Positions 38,491-49,960 of a DNA stretch of 64,000 nucleotides are shown piece after piece. Positions within the stretch are counted from its first letter, which is position 1, and the number at the start of each line of letters is the position of its first letter. A program made the position numbers and the translations under genes. Origin of the DNA: JANWHQ01 sp963775275 (GTDB lineage Bacteria > Pseudomonadota > Alphaproteobacteria > Caulobacterales > Caulobacteraceae); NCBI GenBank assembly GCA_963775275.1, contig CAVZII010000005.1, forward strand, positions 3,658,001 to 3,722,000, written 5' to 3'. The notes under the pieces are model-generated. The model worked only from the letters and a program-made list of their open reading frames with translations. It did not search any database and was not told the DNA's origin.

Positions 38491-40375
38491 GTGCTGTCTT
38501 CCCTGCTCATCGCCAACCGGGGGGAGATCGCCCGGCGCGTCATCCGCACCGCCCGGCGGCTGGGCGTGCGCACCGTCGCCGTCCATTCCGACGCGGACGC
38601 GGGCGCGCCGTTCGTCGCCGAGGCGGACGAGGCGATCCGGATCGGTCCGCCGAGCGCGGCCGAAAGCTATCTTCGCGGCGAGGCGGTCATCGCCGCCGCA
38701 CGAGCGACCGGCGCCGAGGCGATCCATCCGGGCTACGGCTTCCTGTCCGAGAACGCGGACTTCGCCGGGGCCGTCCTGGCGGCCGGGCTGATCTGGGTCG
38801 GGCCGCCGCCCGCTGCGATCCGCTCCATGGGCCTGAAGGACGCCGCCAAGCGCCTGATGGCCGAGGCCGGGGTGCCGACCACGCCTGGATATCTCGGCGA
38901 GGATCAGGGCGAAGCGCGCCTGAAGCGCGAGGCGGGCAGGATCGGCTTCCCGGTGCTGATCAAGGCCGTCGCCGGGGGCGGCGGCAAAGGCATGCGCAAG
39001 GTCGACAGCGCGGCCGGGTTCGCCGCGGCCCTGGCCGCCGCGCGACGGGAGGCGAAGGCCGCCTTCGGCGACGACCGGGTGTTGCTGGAAACCTGGGTCA
39101 ACCGGCCGCGGCACATCGAGGTGCAGGTCTTCGCCGATGCGGCGGGCGGCGTCGTCCATCTGTTCGAGCGCGACTGCTCGCTGCAGCGCCGCCACCAGAA
39201 GGTGATCGAGGAGGCGCCCGCGCCCGGCATGGACGCCGCGACGCGCCAGGCGGTCTGCGAGGCGGCGGTCAAGGCGGCGAGGGCGGTCGGCTATGTGGGC
39301 GCCGGGACGGTGGAGTTCATCGCCGACGGCTCCCAGGGCCTGAGGCCCGACCGGATCTGGTTCATGGAGATGAACACCCGGCTGCAGGTCGAGCATCCCG
39401 TCACCGAGGCCGTGACGGGCGTCGATCTGGTGGAATGGCAGCTCCGCGTCGCCTCGGGCGAGCCGCTTCCCCTGGCGCAGGACCAGATCCGCCTGAACGG
39501 CGCGGCCATCGAGGCGCGTCTCTATGCGGAGGATCCCGCCGGCGGGTTCCTGCCCTCGACTGGCCCGCTGACGCGCTTCCGGCTGCCGGACGAGGATGTC
39601 CGGGTGGATGCCGGCGTCGAGGAGGGCGGCGCGATCACGGCCTTCTACGATCCGATGATCGCCAAGCTGATCGCCCACGCGCCGGACCGGACCGACGCCG
39701 CCCGGGCGCTGGCCGCGGCCTGCCGGGAGGTCCAGGTCTGGCCGGTCAGGACCAACGCGGCCTTCCTGGCCCGATGCCTGGAGCATCCCGACTTCCTGGC
39801 CGGTGAGATCGACACCGGCTTCATCGAGCGGCGTATCGGCGATCTGGCCCCGCCCCGCGCGCCGACGGGCGCCGCGCTGAGGGCCGCCGCATGGGCGAGG
39901 ATCGAAGGGCAGGGGGCCGACGCCTCGCCCTGGCGGGCGCTGGCCGGGTTCCGAACTCAATGCGCCGACGCGGCGGATCGTGCGGCTGCAGTCCGGGGAC
40001 GAGGTGTTCGAGGTGCGTCTGGACGAAGCCGCGCCAGACGCTTCGGGGGTCGAGGCGGTCCGGCTCGGACGAAGGATCCTGGTGTTCGAGGCGGGCGAGG
40101 CCTTCGAGCTCACCGATCCGCGCGCAGCGGCCGGTGAAGATGGCGAGGTCTCGGACGGCGCCATCCGCTCGCCCATGCCGGGCCGGATCGCCGCGGTCGA
40201 GGTCGCGGCGGGCGCCAAGGTCGTGAAGGGCGCGCTGCTGGTCACGCTGGAGGCCATGAAGATGGAGCACGCCCTCACCGCACCCTTCGACGGCGTCGTG
40301 GCGGAGGTCCGGGTCGGGCCCGGCGAGCAGGTCGGCGAAGGCGACCTTCTGGTCAGGCTGGACAGGGACGGCTGA
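38491..40375 (+). pseudogene. liuD: Methylcrotonyl-CoA carboxylase alpha subunit, frameshifted
   Basis: From GTG 38491 (LSSLLIANRGEIARRVIRTA) the biotin carboxylase domain is complete (KAVAGGGGKGMRKVDSA, FMEMNTRLQVEHPVTEAVTG). At about 39955 the sense moves to another frame: an extra A in TTCCGAACTC breaks the GFRLNAP-type join. The new frame then continues to the BCCP domain with the biotinyl Lys in TLEAMKMEHALTAPFDG and stops at 40375. Restored length is about 627 residues, normal for MccA. Everything else is conserved, so the indel may be an assembly error. It would act with LiuB. Confidence 0.9.
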
Positions 40376-40395
40376 CTCGGAGTTCGTCGCACCTC

Positions 40396-40806
40396 ATGGC
40401 GCTTCATATGATCAAGCTCTGCGTCGGCTGCGACACGGTCGAGGAGCTCGTGGACTGGCGAAGGTCCGAGGGCGAGGACCGGCCCTGGCGCATGCACACG
40501 CGCCAGACGCCCAAGCGCGCCGCCGAGCTGATCGGCGGCGGCTCGCTCTATCGGGTGTTCCGGGGCTTCGTGCTCTGCCGCCAGCGCATCCTCGCCGTCG
40601 ACACGGTCGGCCAGGGCCAGACGGCGCACTGCGAGGTGACGCTGGATCCGGAGATCGTGTTGACCCTGCCGGCGCCGCGGCGGGCCTTCCAGGGCTGGCG
40701 GTATCTCGAGGCCAAGGACGCGCCGGCGGACCTGAAGGCGTTCGGCGGCGCCGAAGCTGCGCCGCCCGAGCTGGCCAAGCAGCTACGCGAGCTCGGCGCC
40801 TGGTAG
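40396..40806 (+). CDS. DUF1489 protein
   Basis: 136 residues starting MALHMIKLCVGCDTVEELVD, the family opening. HTRQTPKRAAELIGGGSLYR and YRVFRGFVLCRQRILAV follow the DUF1489 pattern, found almost only in alphaproteobacteria. Cytosolic, with no assigned function. It is likely the last gene of the MCC alpha transcription unit. Confidence 0.9.
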   Translation: MALHMIKLCVGCDTVEELVDWRRSEGEDRPWRMHTRQTPKRAAELIGGGSLYRVFRGFVLCRQRILAVDTVGQGQTAHCEVTLDPEIVLTLPAPRRAFQGWRYLEAKDAPADLKAFGGAEAAPPELAKQLRELGAW

Positions 40807-40810
40807 GCGG

Positions 40811-41668
40811 TCAGACCGCCACGTTGTCGATCAGCCGGGTGCGCCCCAGCCAGGCCGCCGCCAGGACGCGGGCCGGAACTTCGACGGGCCCGGGCCCGAG
40901 CCTGGCGAGATCCTCCGCGCCGCGGACCTCGAGATAGTCGATCCGCTCGAAGCCGGCCGACATCAGGGCGCGCCCGGCGCGGTCCTCCACGGACGCGACG
41001 TCGGCGCGGTCGGCCAGGGCGGCGGCCGCCTCGGCGAGGATCACATTCAGGCGCCCGGCGACGGCCCGCTCAGCCTCGCTGAGGTAGGCGTTGCGGGAGG
41101 AGCGGGCGAGGCCGTCCTGGGTGCGGACGGTGGGGGCGCCGACGATCTCGACGGGCAGGTCCAGGTCACGCGCGAGGCGCCGGATGACCAGAAGCTGCTG
41201 GTAGTCCTTCTCGCCGAAGACCGCGACGTCGGGCTCGGCCTGGATCAGGAGCTTGGCCACGATGGTCGCGACGCCGGCGAAGTGTCCGGGCCGGCAGGCG
41301 CCCTCCAGCGGCTCGGAGACCCCCGAGACGGTGACCGTCGTGGCGAAGCCATCGGGGTACATCTCCGTCACGCCCGGCGCGAAGAGCAGGTCGCAGCCGA
41401 CCGAGGCCAGGAGCTCGGCGTCGCGCCCCTCGTCCCGGGGATAGCGCTCGAAGTCCTCGCCAGCCGCGAACTGGGTCGGATTGACGAAGATGCTGGCGAT
41501 GACGCGCGGCGCGTCCTGCTTGGCCCGGCGCACCAGGGACAGGTGCCCCTCGTGCAGGGCGCCCATGGTGGGCGCGAGCGCCACGCGCTCGCCTGCGGAG
41601 CGCCAGGCGCGCACGCGCGCGCGCAGTTCGGCGACGGTGCGGACGATGGGAAGCTCGAAGCCGGACAC
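40811..41668 (-). CDS. panC: Pantothenate synthetase
   Basis: 285 residues from GTG 41668, preceded by GGAGGTGT. The HIGH-like motif is in PTMGALHEGHLSLVRRA; SIFVNPTQFAAGEDFERYPR, FGEKDYQQLLVIRRL and DGLARSSRNAYLS are the other family blocks. It joins pantoate and beta-alanine with ATP on the route to coenzyme A. panB is not adjacent. It converges with DUF1489. Confidence 0.96.
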   Translation of the reverse strand: MSGFELPIVRTVAELRARVRAWRSAGERVALAPTMGALHEGHLSLVRRAKQDAPRVIASIFVNPTQFAAGEDFERYPRDEGRDAELLASVGCDLLFAPGVTEMYPDGFATTVTVSGVSEPLEGACRPGHFAGVATIVAKLLIQAEPDVAVFGEKDYQQLLVIRRLARDLDLPVEIVGAPTVRTQDGLARSSRNAYLSEAERAVAGRLNVILAEAAAALADRADVASVEDRAGRALMSAGFERIDYLEVRGAEDLARLGPGPVEVPARVLAAAWLGRTRLIDNVAV

Positions 41669-41765
41669 GTGACACCTCCACGGGCTGGCCCGTCTATCAC
41701 CCGCGCAGTCCGGGGCGAAAGCCCTTGACGAAGCAGGGCCGGCGAGGGCCGTCTTTAGGCCTGTC

Positions 41766-42203
41766 ATGGCCGCCTTCGTCCTCGTCATCGCCGCGCTCGG
41801 CGCGCTCCTGCTCTGGCGCGGCTGGGGAAAGCCGGTGCTCGCGCGCGGGGAGTGGCGAGCCGGCGCGGGCCTGATCGGCATCGGCCTTCTGACCAGCGGC
41901 GGCTTCATCCTGATCCGCGGGGAATGGGAGCTCGGCCTGGCGCTGGCGGCGCTGGGCGCGGGGCTGATCTTCGCGGCCCGGACCAGGCGGGGGCTGGCGC
42001 GGCGGCGCGCGCAGCGGCGCGCCGCCGAGCGCCTGTCGAGCGAGGAGGCGAGGGCGCTCTTGGGGGTGGGCGAACGTGCGGGCGCAGACGAGATCCGCGC
42101 CGCCTACGCCAGGCTGATCAGGATGATCCACCCGGACAAGGGCGGCACCAGCGGCCTTGCGGCCCAGCTCAACGCCGCCCGCGACCGCTTGTTGAAGGAG
42201 TAG
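41766..42203 (+). CDS. Membrane-anchored J-domain protein
   Basis: 145 residues. Two N-terminal hydrophobic helices (AFVLVIAALGALLLW and AGLIGIGLLTSGGFILI) precede a C-terminal J domain of the Tim14/Pam18 kind: EIRAAYARLIRMIHPDKGGT with the HPD motif, then LNAARDRLL. It probably recruits DnaK to the membrane. It converges with the D,D-carboxypeptidase. Confidence 0.88.
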   Translation: MAAFVLVIAALGALLLWRGWGKPVLARGEWRAGAGLIGIGLLTSGGFILIRGEWELGLALAALGAGLIFAARTRRGLARRRAQRRAAERLSSEEARALLGVGERAGADEIRAAYARLIRMIHPDKGGTSGLAAQLNAARDRLLKE

Positions 42204-42212
42204 GGCGGCGCC

Positions 42213-43721
42213 CTACCGCATGGCCATCGCCATGCAGGTCTCGCCCTTGGCCCTCAGGGCCGAGCAGGCGTCATGCGCCGCTTCGGCCGAGAGCCCGACG
42301 AAGCGGGCCCGGTAGAGGCCGCCTTCGGCGGCGCCGACGCTGGTCTCGGCGTCCGCGAAATGATCGGAGAAGCGGCGCTCGAGCTTGGCCAGCTGGGTCT
42401 TGGCGTCGGCGCGCCGGCGGAAGGCGCCGACCTGCACCTGCCAGCCGCCGTGGCTCGCCTTGGCGACGTCCCTGCGGCCCGGGGACTCGCAGACGGTGCG
42501 CCGGACCGCCTTGTGACGCGGCCCCTTGCGGACCACCACGGTCTTGCAGGGCTTGGGGTCGGAGGCCTGGACGACGGCGGCGCCGTCGCAGCGGCGCGAG
42601 GTCGTCGCGACCCGGACCTTGCGGCCGCGCCGGCGGACGACCTTGACGGAGCGGATGGTCCTGCAGGAGGGCGCGGCCTCGAGCGTGCGCCGCGCGGCGG
42701 GCTGGACCGGGTCGGCGATCGGCGCCATCGCGCCCGTCCCATCGCCGAGGATGATCCTCAGGCCCCTCTGATCCCCATCGCCCTGCTCGGTCGCGGGCCG
42801 CAGGATCGGGCCGGTCGCCTCGGGCTCGAACAGGTTCTGGGCGACGGTGATGTTCTCGCCCTTGTCACGCCGGGTCAGCACCTCGAAGCCGGTGTTGAGC
42901 AGATCCTCGACATTGTTGTCGCGCGAGGCGGTGGAGGAGCCGCCCAGCACGACGGCGATCAGCCGGCGGCCGTTGCGCACGGCCGAGGCGGCGAGGTTGA
43001 AGCCCGAGGCGTTGATGTAGCCGGTCTTCAGTCCGTCCACCCCCGGCATCGAGTCCAGCAGGTGGTTGTGGTTGGACATCGTCAGGCCGTGGTAGGCGAA
43101 CCGGTGCAGGCCGAAGTAGCCGTAGTACTGCGGGTAGTCGCGCATGACCGCCCGCGACAGGATGGCGATGTCGCGCGCGGTCGTCAGCTGGCGGCTGTCG
43201 GGCAGGCCCGAGGCGTTGACGTACTGGGTGTGCGTCATGCCGAGCTCCTGCGCGCGCAGGGTCATCAGGGCGGCGAAGCGAGACTCCGAGCCGCCGATCT
43301 TCTCGGCCATGGCGACGGCCATGTCGTTGGCGGACTTCACCGCCAGGGCGCGGATCGCATCGTCCACGGTGATGGTGTCGCCGGCGCGCAGGCCGAGCTT
43401 GGACGGCGGCATGGACGCGGCGTGGGACGAGATGGTGATCTTGTCGCTGAGCGAGAGCCGGCCGGACGCCAGCGCCTCGAAGGTCAGGTACAGCGTCATG
43501 ATCTTGGTGATCGACGCCGGGTAGCGCTGGCTGTCGGCGTGCTTCTCGTAGAGCACCTCGCCGGTGTTGGCGTCCATCACGATGGCCGCGTAGCGGGGCT
43601 CGTCGAACAGCAGGTTGACGTAAGGGATCTGGGCCGCGGCGGGCTGGCCGAAGCCGGCTGCTGCGACTGCGACAAGCACCAGGGCGACAAGGGCCACAAG
43701 GCGGCGGGCGTGATTGACCAT
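42213..43721 (-). CDS. D-alanyl-D-alanine carboxypeptidase with SPOR domain
   Basis: 502 residues. The signal peptide is VALVALVLVAVAAAGFGQPA. The peptidase S11 motifs are Ser70-x-x-Lys73 (ASITK), Ser130-Ala-Asn132 and Lys232-Thr-Gly234. After a basic Cys-containing linker (about 340-410), a C-terminal SPOR domain (about 425-500, WQVQVGAFRRRADAKTQL) would bind septal, denuded peptidoglycan. It trims stem pentapeptides in the periplasm, probably at the division site. Confidence 0.93.
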   Translation of the reverse strand: MVNHARRLVALVALVLVAVAAAGFGQPAAAQIPYVNLLFDEPRYAAIVMDANTGEVLYEKHADSQRYPASITKIMTLYLTFEALASGRLSLSDKITISSHAASMPPSKLGLRAGDTITVDDAIRALAVKSANDMAVAMAEKIGGSESRFAALMTLRAQELGMTHTQYVNASGLPDSRQLTTARDIAILSRAVMRDYPQYYGYFGLHRFAYHGLTMSNHNHLLDSMPGVDGLKTGYINASGFNLAASAVRNGRRLIAVVLGGSSTASRDNNVEDLLNTGFEVLTRRDKGENITVAQNLFEPEATGPILRPATEQGDGDQRGLRIILGDGTGAMAPIADPVQPAARRTLEAAPSCRTIRSVKVVRRRGRKVRVATTSRRCDGAAVVQASDPKPCKTVVVRKGPRHKAVRRTVCESPGRRDVAKASHGGWQVQVGAFRRRADAKTQLAKLERRFSDHFADAETSVGAAEGGLYRARFVGLSAEAAHDACSALRAKGETCMAMAMR

Positions 43722-43892
43722 CAGGCGGCGTCCGTCGTTACGATGCGGCCCCCCAGACCGAAGCGCCGCCGATACAAGAGCACCATGACAGTCTGGCCCT
43801 TACGCTAGAGTTAAACAAGTCGTGACCATGCCGCGACAGGACGTCACGCAAGACCCGGGCCAGGGCCGATTGTGCGGTGCACAAAAAGTCGC

Positions 43893-43935
43893 TTGACAGG
43901 CGATTGCACCGCGAGCATATATTGCACTGCAGCAA
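43893..43935 (+). promoter_or_regulatory. Phasin promoter with PhaR-like operator
   Basis: TTGACA (43893-43898), a 17-bp spacer and CATATA (43916-43921) form a sigma-70-type promoter. The palindrome TTGCACTGCAGCAA (43922-43935) overlaps the likely start of transcription. PhaR repressors of phasin genes recognise TTGC-rich palindromes, and a second TTGCACCGC lies at about 43904. Autoregulation by granule-sensing PhaR is inferred. Confidence 0.65.
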
Positions 43936-43981
43936 TTTGGGGCTTCCTCCCCCGCCCCGCCCACCCGCAGGAGATCAACCC

Positions 43982-44404
43982 ATGGCGACCACCGCCCAGT
44001 CCGCCAAGGCCGCGACTGACCTCGGTCAGGAGGCCTTCAAGACCACCGTCGACCGCTCCATCGCGGCGTTCGACGGCTTCGCGTCCAACTCCAAGCTCAA
44101 CATGGAGGCCATCGCCGACGCCGCCACGGCCGCCGCCGAAGCCGCCCAGACGATGGGCGCGCAAGCGGCCGCCTACTCCAAGAAGGCGATGGAAGATCAC
44201 CTCGCGGTCGCCAAGAAGCTCGCCGCCGCCAAGTCCGTGCAGGAAGCCTTCGACATCCAGACCGGCTACGCCAAGTCGGCCATGGAGGGGTACCTCACCG
44301 AGCTGACCCGCTTCTCGGACTACTTCACCGCCTCGATGCAGCGCTCCATGAAGCCGATCAACGACCGCGTCGCGGCGACCGCCGAGCAGTTCGTCACCCA
44401 CTGA
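43982..44404 (+). CDS. Phasin family protein (granule-associated)
   Basis: 140 residues from ATG 43982 with AGGAG upstream. Highly helical, Ala/Lys-rich and without cysteine: FKTTVDRSIAAFDGFASNSK, DIQTGYAKSAMEGYLTELTR and the C-terminal MKPINDRVAATAEQF are phasin_2 features. It coats polyhydroxyalkanoate granules and limits their size. A strong promoter/operator and a strong terminator flank it, so it forms a single-gene transcription unit. Confidence 0.92.
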   Translation: MATTAQSAKAATDLGQEAFKTTVDRSIAAFDGFASNSKLNMEAIADAATAAAEAAQTMGAQAAAYSKKAMEDHLAVAKKLAAAKSVQEAFDIQTGYAKSAMEGYLTELTRFSDYFTASMQRSMKPINDRVAATAEQFVTH

Positions 44405-44428
44405 TCCCAAGCCAGTTCCGAGCGTGCG

Positions 44429-44463
44429 GCGGGCCCGGAACGGCGACGTTCCGGGCCCGCTTT
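44429..44463 (+). terminator. Intrinsic terminator of the phasin gene
   Basis: A perfect 14-bp stem GCGGGCCCGGAACG/CGTTCCGGGCCCGC (44429-44442 with 44447-44460), loop GCGA, then TTT. It lies 25 bp after the phasin stop. Confidence 0.9.
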
Positions 44464-44622
44464 GCGTCTGCGTCGGAACGCTGTGTCCGAATTGCCCGGT
44501 CCGCGTCCATCCTGCGTTCATCAGGCGCATGCTAAGGATTCGGCCTTCCAAAACGGGACGGTTTCCATATCTAATCGGAGTCGGAGCCGGGCCCGCCCGA
44601 GTCTCCGGAGAGTTCAAGGTCA

Positions 44623-44952
44623 ATGGCCGGTCGAAAGGCAGGGGACGAGAACAACGGCGTCGGATCGGCTGCGATCACGCAGGTCAAGCCGAAGACGCAG
44701 AAGCCTTCCTTGTACCGAGTGCTGCTCCTCAACGACGACTACACGCCGATGGAGTTCGTCGTCTACGTGCTCGAGCGTTTCTTCAACAAGTCGCGCGAGG
44801 AAGCGACCAGGATCATGCTTCACGTGCATCAGCACGGTGTGGGCGTGTGCGGAGTGTTCACCTACGAGGTGGCCGAGACCAAGGTGACCCAGGTGATCGA
44901 CACCGCAAGACGCCATCAGCACCCGCTTCAATGCACCATGGAAAAGGACTGA
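44623..44952 (+). CDS. clpS: ATP-dependent Clp protease adaptor ClpS
   Basis: 109 residues. After a flexible N-terminal tail, the core SLYRVLLLNDDYTPMEFVVY and MLHVHQHGVGVCGVFTYEVA carries the acidic and His residues that grip N-terminal bulky residues. It delivers N-degron substrates to ClpAP. Its stop is 14 bp before clpA, so the two form an operon. Confidence 0.96.
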   Translation: MAGRKAGDENNGVGSAAITQVKPKTQKPSLYRVLLLNDDYTPMEFVVYVLERFFNKSREEATRIMLHVHQHGVGVCGVFTYEVAETKVTQVIDTARRHQHPLQCTMEKD

Positions 44953-44966
44953 GAGAACCCGGCGCC

Positions 44967-47297
<2,331 letters not shown>

Positions 47298-47344
47298 GGG
47301 GCGCCGCCGCCGACGCGAGGGCGCCTCTGGGGGAGGGGTGAACC

Positions 47345-47791
47345 GTGCTGAAGGCGCCGCCGCCGGTCTGGACCGCGCTCTACCTTGCGATCGCCTGGGC
47401 CGCCTGGCGCGCCGACCTCTGGCCGTCGGCGCCAAGCCTGCGTGTCGTCCCGCTGGCGGCCGCGCTGTTCGTGGCCGGCTTCGCCCTTGCGGTGTGGGCC
47501 GTCGTGCTGTTTCGGCGCGCCCGAACCGAGATCGAACCCACATCGGAGGCGAACCGGGCGCTCGTGACGCAGGGTCCCTATCGACTGACGCGGAACCCGA
47601 TGTACCTGGGACTGGTCCTGGTCAGCCTCGGCGTCGCGTTCCTGACCGGAGGCTGGCCTTTCCTGCTCGCGGCCGCGGCCGTCTTCCTGACCGTCGACCG
47701 GGTGCACATCCCGTTCGAGGAAGCCAAGATGCGCCGCCAGTTCGGCGCCGCCTTCGACGCCTACGTGCGCAGGGTGAGGCGGTGGATTTGA
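47345..47791 (+). CDS. Isoprenylcysteine-carboxyl-methyltransferase-like membrane protein
   Basis: 148 residues from GTG 47345. Three or four helices, with the ICMT/PEMT SAM-binding signature LVTQGPYRLTRNPMYLGLVL and the C-terminal IPFEEAKMRRQFGAAFDAYV. Such proteins methylate lipids or small molecules at the membrane, and bacterial substrates are mostly unknown. It is the last core gene before the accessory island. Confidence 0.85.
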   Translation: MLKAPPPVWTALYLAIAWAAWRADLWPSAPSLRVVPLAAALFVAGFALAVWAVVLFRRARTEIEPTSEANRALVTQGPYRLTRNPMYLGLVLVSLGVAFLTGGWPFLLAAAAVFLTVDRVHIPFEEAKMRRQFGAAFDAYVRRVRRWI

Positions 47792-47901
47792 CTGGAGAGG
47801 CCGCGCGTGCGGTGGGGCGTCGGCAGGGGCGGTCGTCAGCCGCGGCCCGAGCGGATTCGAGCCAAGCGGACCGCACGATGATCTATTTCATACAGCGTCA
47901 T

Positions 47902-49129
47902 GTGTGGACGGCGCCCTATTGGCAAGCTCTTCTTGAGATGCGGCGGTAGTCGGGAGCAGTCATGTGTCCGGCCTGTTGATGCGGCCTTGGTTCGCCGCTG
48001 GCCCTGATGTCGTCCGCTGGCCTGGGTTCCTATCACCGTATCGCGCTGAGTTGCGCCGACACCGTAGCGGAGTGTCCCGCTCACCGGGCTGGGTTCGCAT
48101 CAAGTCTTAGCCCTCGCCAACTGCGTTGCGCCCTTGGCCGGTCAGGCGGCCATGGCGCGAACCTCGGAATGCTCTCGATAGACCTCGCCGCGGACCATGA
48201 CGGCCCAGGCGATGCGGGCGGTCTTGTTCGCCTGCGCCACGGCGACCAGCTTGAAGGGCTTCTTCTCCAGAAGGCTCCGGGCCCAGGACGTCGAGGCGGA
48301 GCCCTTGCCGGCGTGGCGCAGAACCGCTGAAGCGCCCACCACCAGCAGGGTTCTGAGATAGCGGTCGCCCATCTTGGAGATGCGGCCCAGGCGCTCCTTG
48401 CCGCCGGAGGAGCTCTGGCGCGGGACCAGCCCCAGGAAGGCGGCGAACTCCCGGCCCGAGGCGAACATCCCTGGATCGGTGATGGTGGCCGTCAGAGCCG
48501 TGGCGATCAGCGGGCCCACACCCGGGATGGTGGCGAGCCTGCGGCTCGTCTCGCTGGACCGATGCCAAGCCGCGATCTCCCGATGCAGACGGTCGATCTC
48601 GTCTTCGAGCTCGGCCAGCTGCCGCGCGAGCGGCTCCAGCGCCCGTCGCGCAAGAGGCTGAACGCTTTCGTCGGCGGGCTCCGCCAGAACCTCGAGCAGC
48701 CGGCCGATGCTCCTCGGTCTTGACCGGCACGAAGCGCATCGACGGCCGCGTCACCGCCTCGCAGATCGCCGCCGCGTCGGCCGCGTCGTTCTTCTGCCGG
48801 CGGACGTATGGCTTCACATAGGCCGGCGGGATCAGCCGGACCTCGTGGCCCAGCTTCCTCAGCTCGCGCGCCCAGTAGTGGCTCGTGGCGCACGCCTCCA
48901 GCCCGACCAGGCATGGCCGCAGCTTCGACAGCAATGTCAGAAGGTCCCGGCGGCGCACCGCCTTGCTCAGAGCAACCCGGCCAGAGCCATCGACGGCGTG
49001 GACCCAGAACACGCGCTTGGCCAAGTCGATGCCAACGGTGGTAATCTCTTCCATGGACGGCGCTCCTGATGATGCGTTCCAACGACGATCATCATGGCAC
49101 TCAGATGCCGCGGTAGGCGCCGTCCACAC
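47902..49129. mobile_element. IS110-family (IS1111-like) element A
   Basis: A perfect 14-bp inverted repeat GTGTGGACGGCGCC (47902-47915) and GGCGCCGTCCACAC (49116-49129) brackets a frameshifted IS110-type transposase. Such subterminal repeats are known in the IS1111 subgroup. About 240 bp of noncoding DNA lies downstream of the transposase (47902-48141), where IS1111 elements are reported to encode the bridge RNA. Flanks are TTTCATACAGCGTCA on the left and TCACCGTAATCAC on the right, the two halves of a REP-like sequence. Confidence 0.85.
48142..49054 (-). pseudogene. IS110-type transposase, frameshifted (element A)
   Basis: From ATG 49054: EEITTVGIDLAKRVFWVHAV (RuvC-like first Asp), then VGLEACATSHYWARELRKLG and KNDAADAAAICEAVTRP. 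The frame breaks at about 48710 after VPVKTEE and continues as SIGRLLEVLAEPADE in another frame. It then runs through TIPGVGPLIATALTATITDP, the Tnp20-type domain (FAAFLGLVPRQSSSGGKERL) and the catalytic-Ser region (GDRYLRTLLVVGASA). A deletion or indel makes it inactive. Confidence 0.85.
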
Positions 49130-49144
49130 CATCACCGTAATCAC

Positions 49145-49222
49145 AGCCCAACAAGCGAGTTCTATGGAATAGAGCGAGATTCGGTTTGGGGGTATTCAGG
49201 CCACAGGTATGTCGGCTGGTGA
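49145..49222 (+). pseudogene. Possible C-terminal remnant of an RHS-type toxin
   Basis: An open plus-strand frame runs from the right flank of IS element A to TGA 49220-49222. It encodes a tail ending VWGYSGHRYVGW, directly followed by the ATG of the small gene at 49223. Base composition is richer in A+T than the core genome. A toxin tail just before its immunity gene would look like this, but the fragment is too short for recognition. Confidence 0.3.
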
Positions 49223-49423
49223 ATGGGGGATCAATGGATGAGTATAATCATTAGAAGGGTGCTTGGTGGGTATTTTGCCAAAGTGACTCCACCTGAGTCA
49301 AAGAAGGGTGCCTGGGGGAATGCTCTTCCTATGTCTAAGGAAACCTTACGTCGGAAGATGATGGATCTCGGAGTTCATGCGATTGACTTTTGGGATGCAA
49401 TAACTGAAGCGGACAGATCGTGA
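49223..49423 (+). CDS. Small AT-richer orphan protein (immunity-like)
   Basis: 66 residues from ATG 49223 (an internal ATG gives SIIIRRVLGGYFAKVTPPES). It ends in a compact acidic helix (DLGVHAIDFWDAITEADRS). No signal or membrane segment. Composition differs clearly from neighbours, indicating transfer. Small orphan genes like this often accompany displaced RHS toxin tips as immunity proteins, and an RHS remnant lies 0.9 kb away. Function inferred only. Confidence 0.5.
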   Translation: MGDQWMSIIIRRVLGGYFAKVTPPESKKGAWGNALPMSKETLRRKMMDLGVHAIDFWDAITEADRS

Positions 49424-49447
49424 ATTTATACGATACTGCAGTTGGGA

Positions 49448-49480
49448 TTAAGGTGGCACTGTATGAAATGCGGTCTATAT
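49448..49480 (+). repeat. REP-like sequence
   Basis: TTAAGGTGGCACTGTATGAAATGCGGTCTATAT-type sequence. The same motif recurs at 54475 and 56708 and, inverted, at 56901 and next to IS element A. The region between 49424 and 49552 holds only this and a related GGTGACAGTTCTCTGC (49525-49540). Confidence 0.8.
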
Positions 49481-49552
49481 GGCGCGCGTGGTGGAGTGCG
49501 CCCCCAAATTGAGACACTGAAAAAGGTGACAGTTCTCTGCTAAGGAGGACTG

Positions 49553-49960
49553 ATGGGCAAGCAAGGGGTTAGCTACAGCCGCGCGTTCAAGCTGGAGGCG
49601 ATCGCGCGGATGGAGGCAGGGGAGAACGTGAGCGCGCTGGCGCGGGAGTTGGGCGTGGCGCGGGTGATGCTGTACCGCTGGCGCGACCAGCAACGGGCCG
49701 GAGGTCCGGAGCGGTTCCGCGATCGTCGTGGCAGGCCGACCAGGCGGGAAGCGGTGGCGATGGCGGCGGCTCGGGGACCGGCGCAAGAGGCGACGAGCCT
49801 GTCGGAGGCGCGGCGCCAGATCGCCGAGCTGGAGCGCAAGGTCGGGCGCCAGCAGCGGGACCTGGATTTTTTCAGAGCAGCCTTGCAGCACTTCGAGGCG
49901 TCACGCCCGCCGAGCGATCGGCCTGGCGCGACGGCGTCTTCGCCCTCATCCAGGCGATGA
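49553..49960 (+). CDS. IS3-type transposase OrfA (HTH protein)
   Basis: 135 residues, start preceded by TAAGGAGGAC. HTH: YSRAFKLEAIARMEAGENVS and ALARELGVARVMLYRWRDQQ. A heptad region follows (LSEARRQIAELERKVGRQQR, DLDFFRAAL). This is OrfA of a two-frame IS; its stop overlaps the OrfB start by 4 bp. OrfB is truncated, so the element is dead unless complemented. Confidence 0.8.
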   Translation: MGKQGVSYSRAFKLEAIARMEAGENVSALARELGVARVMLYRWRDQQRAGGPERFRDRRGRPTRREAVAMAAARGPAQEATSLSEARRQIAELERKVGRQQRDLDFFRAALQHFEASRPPSDRPGATASSPSSRR

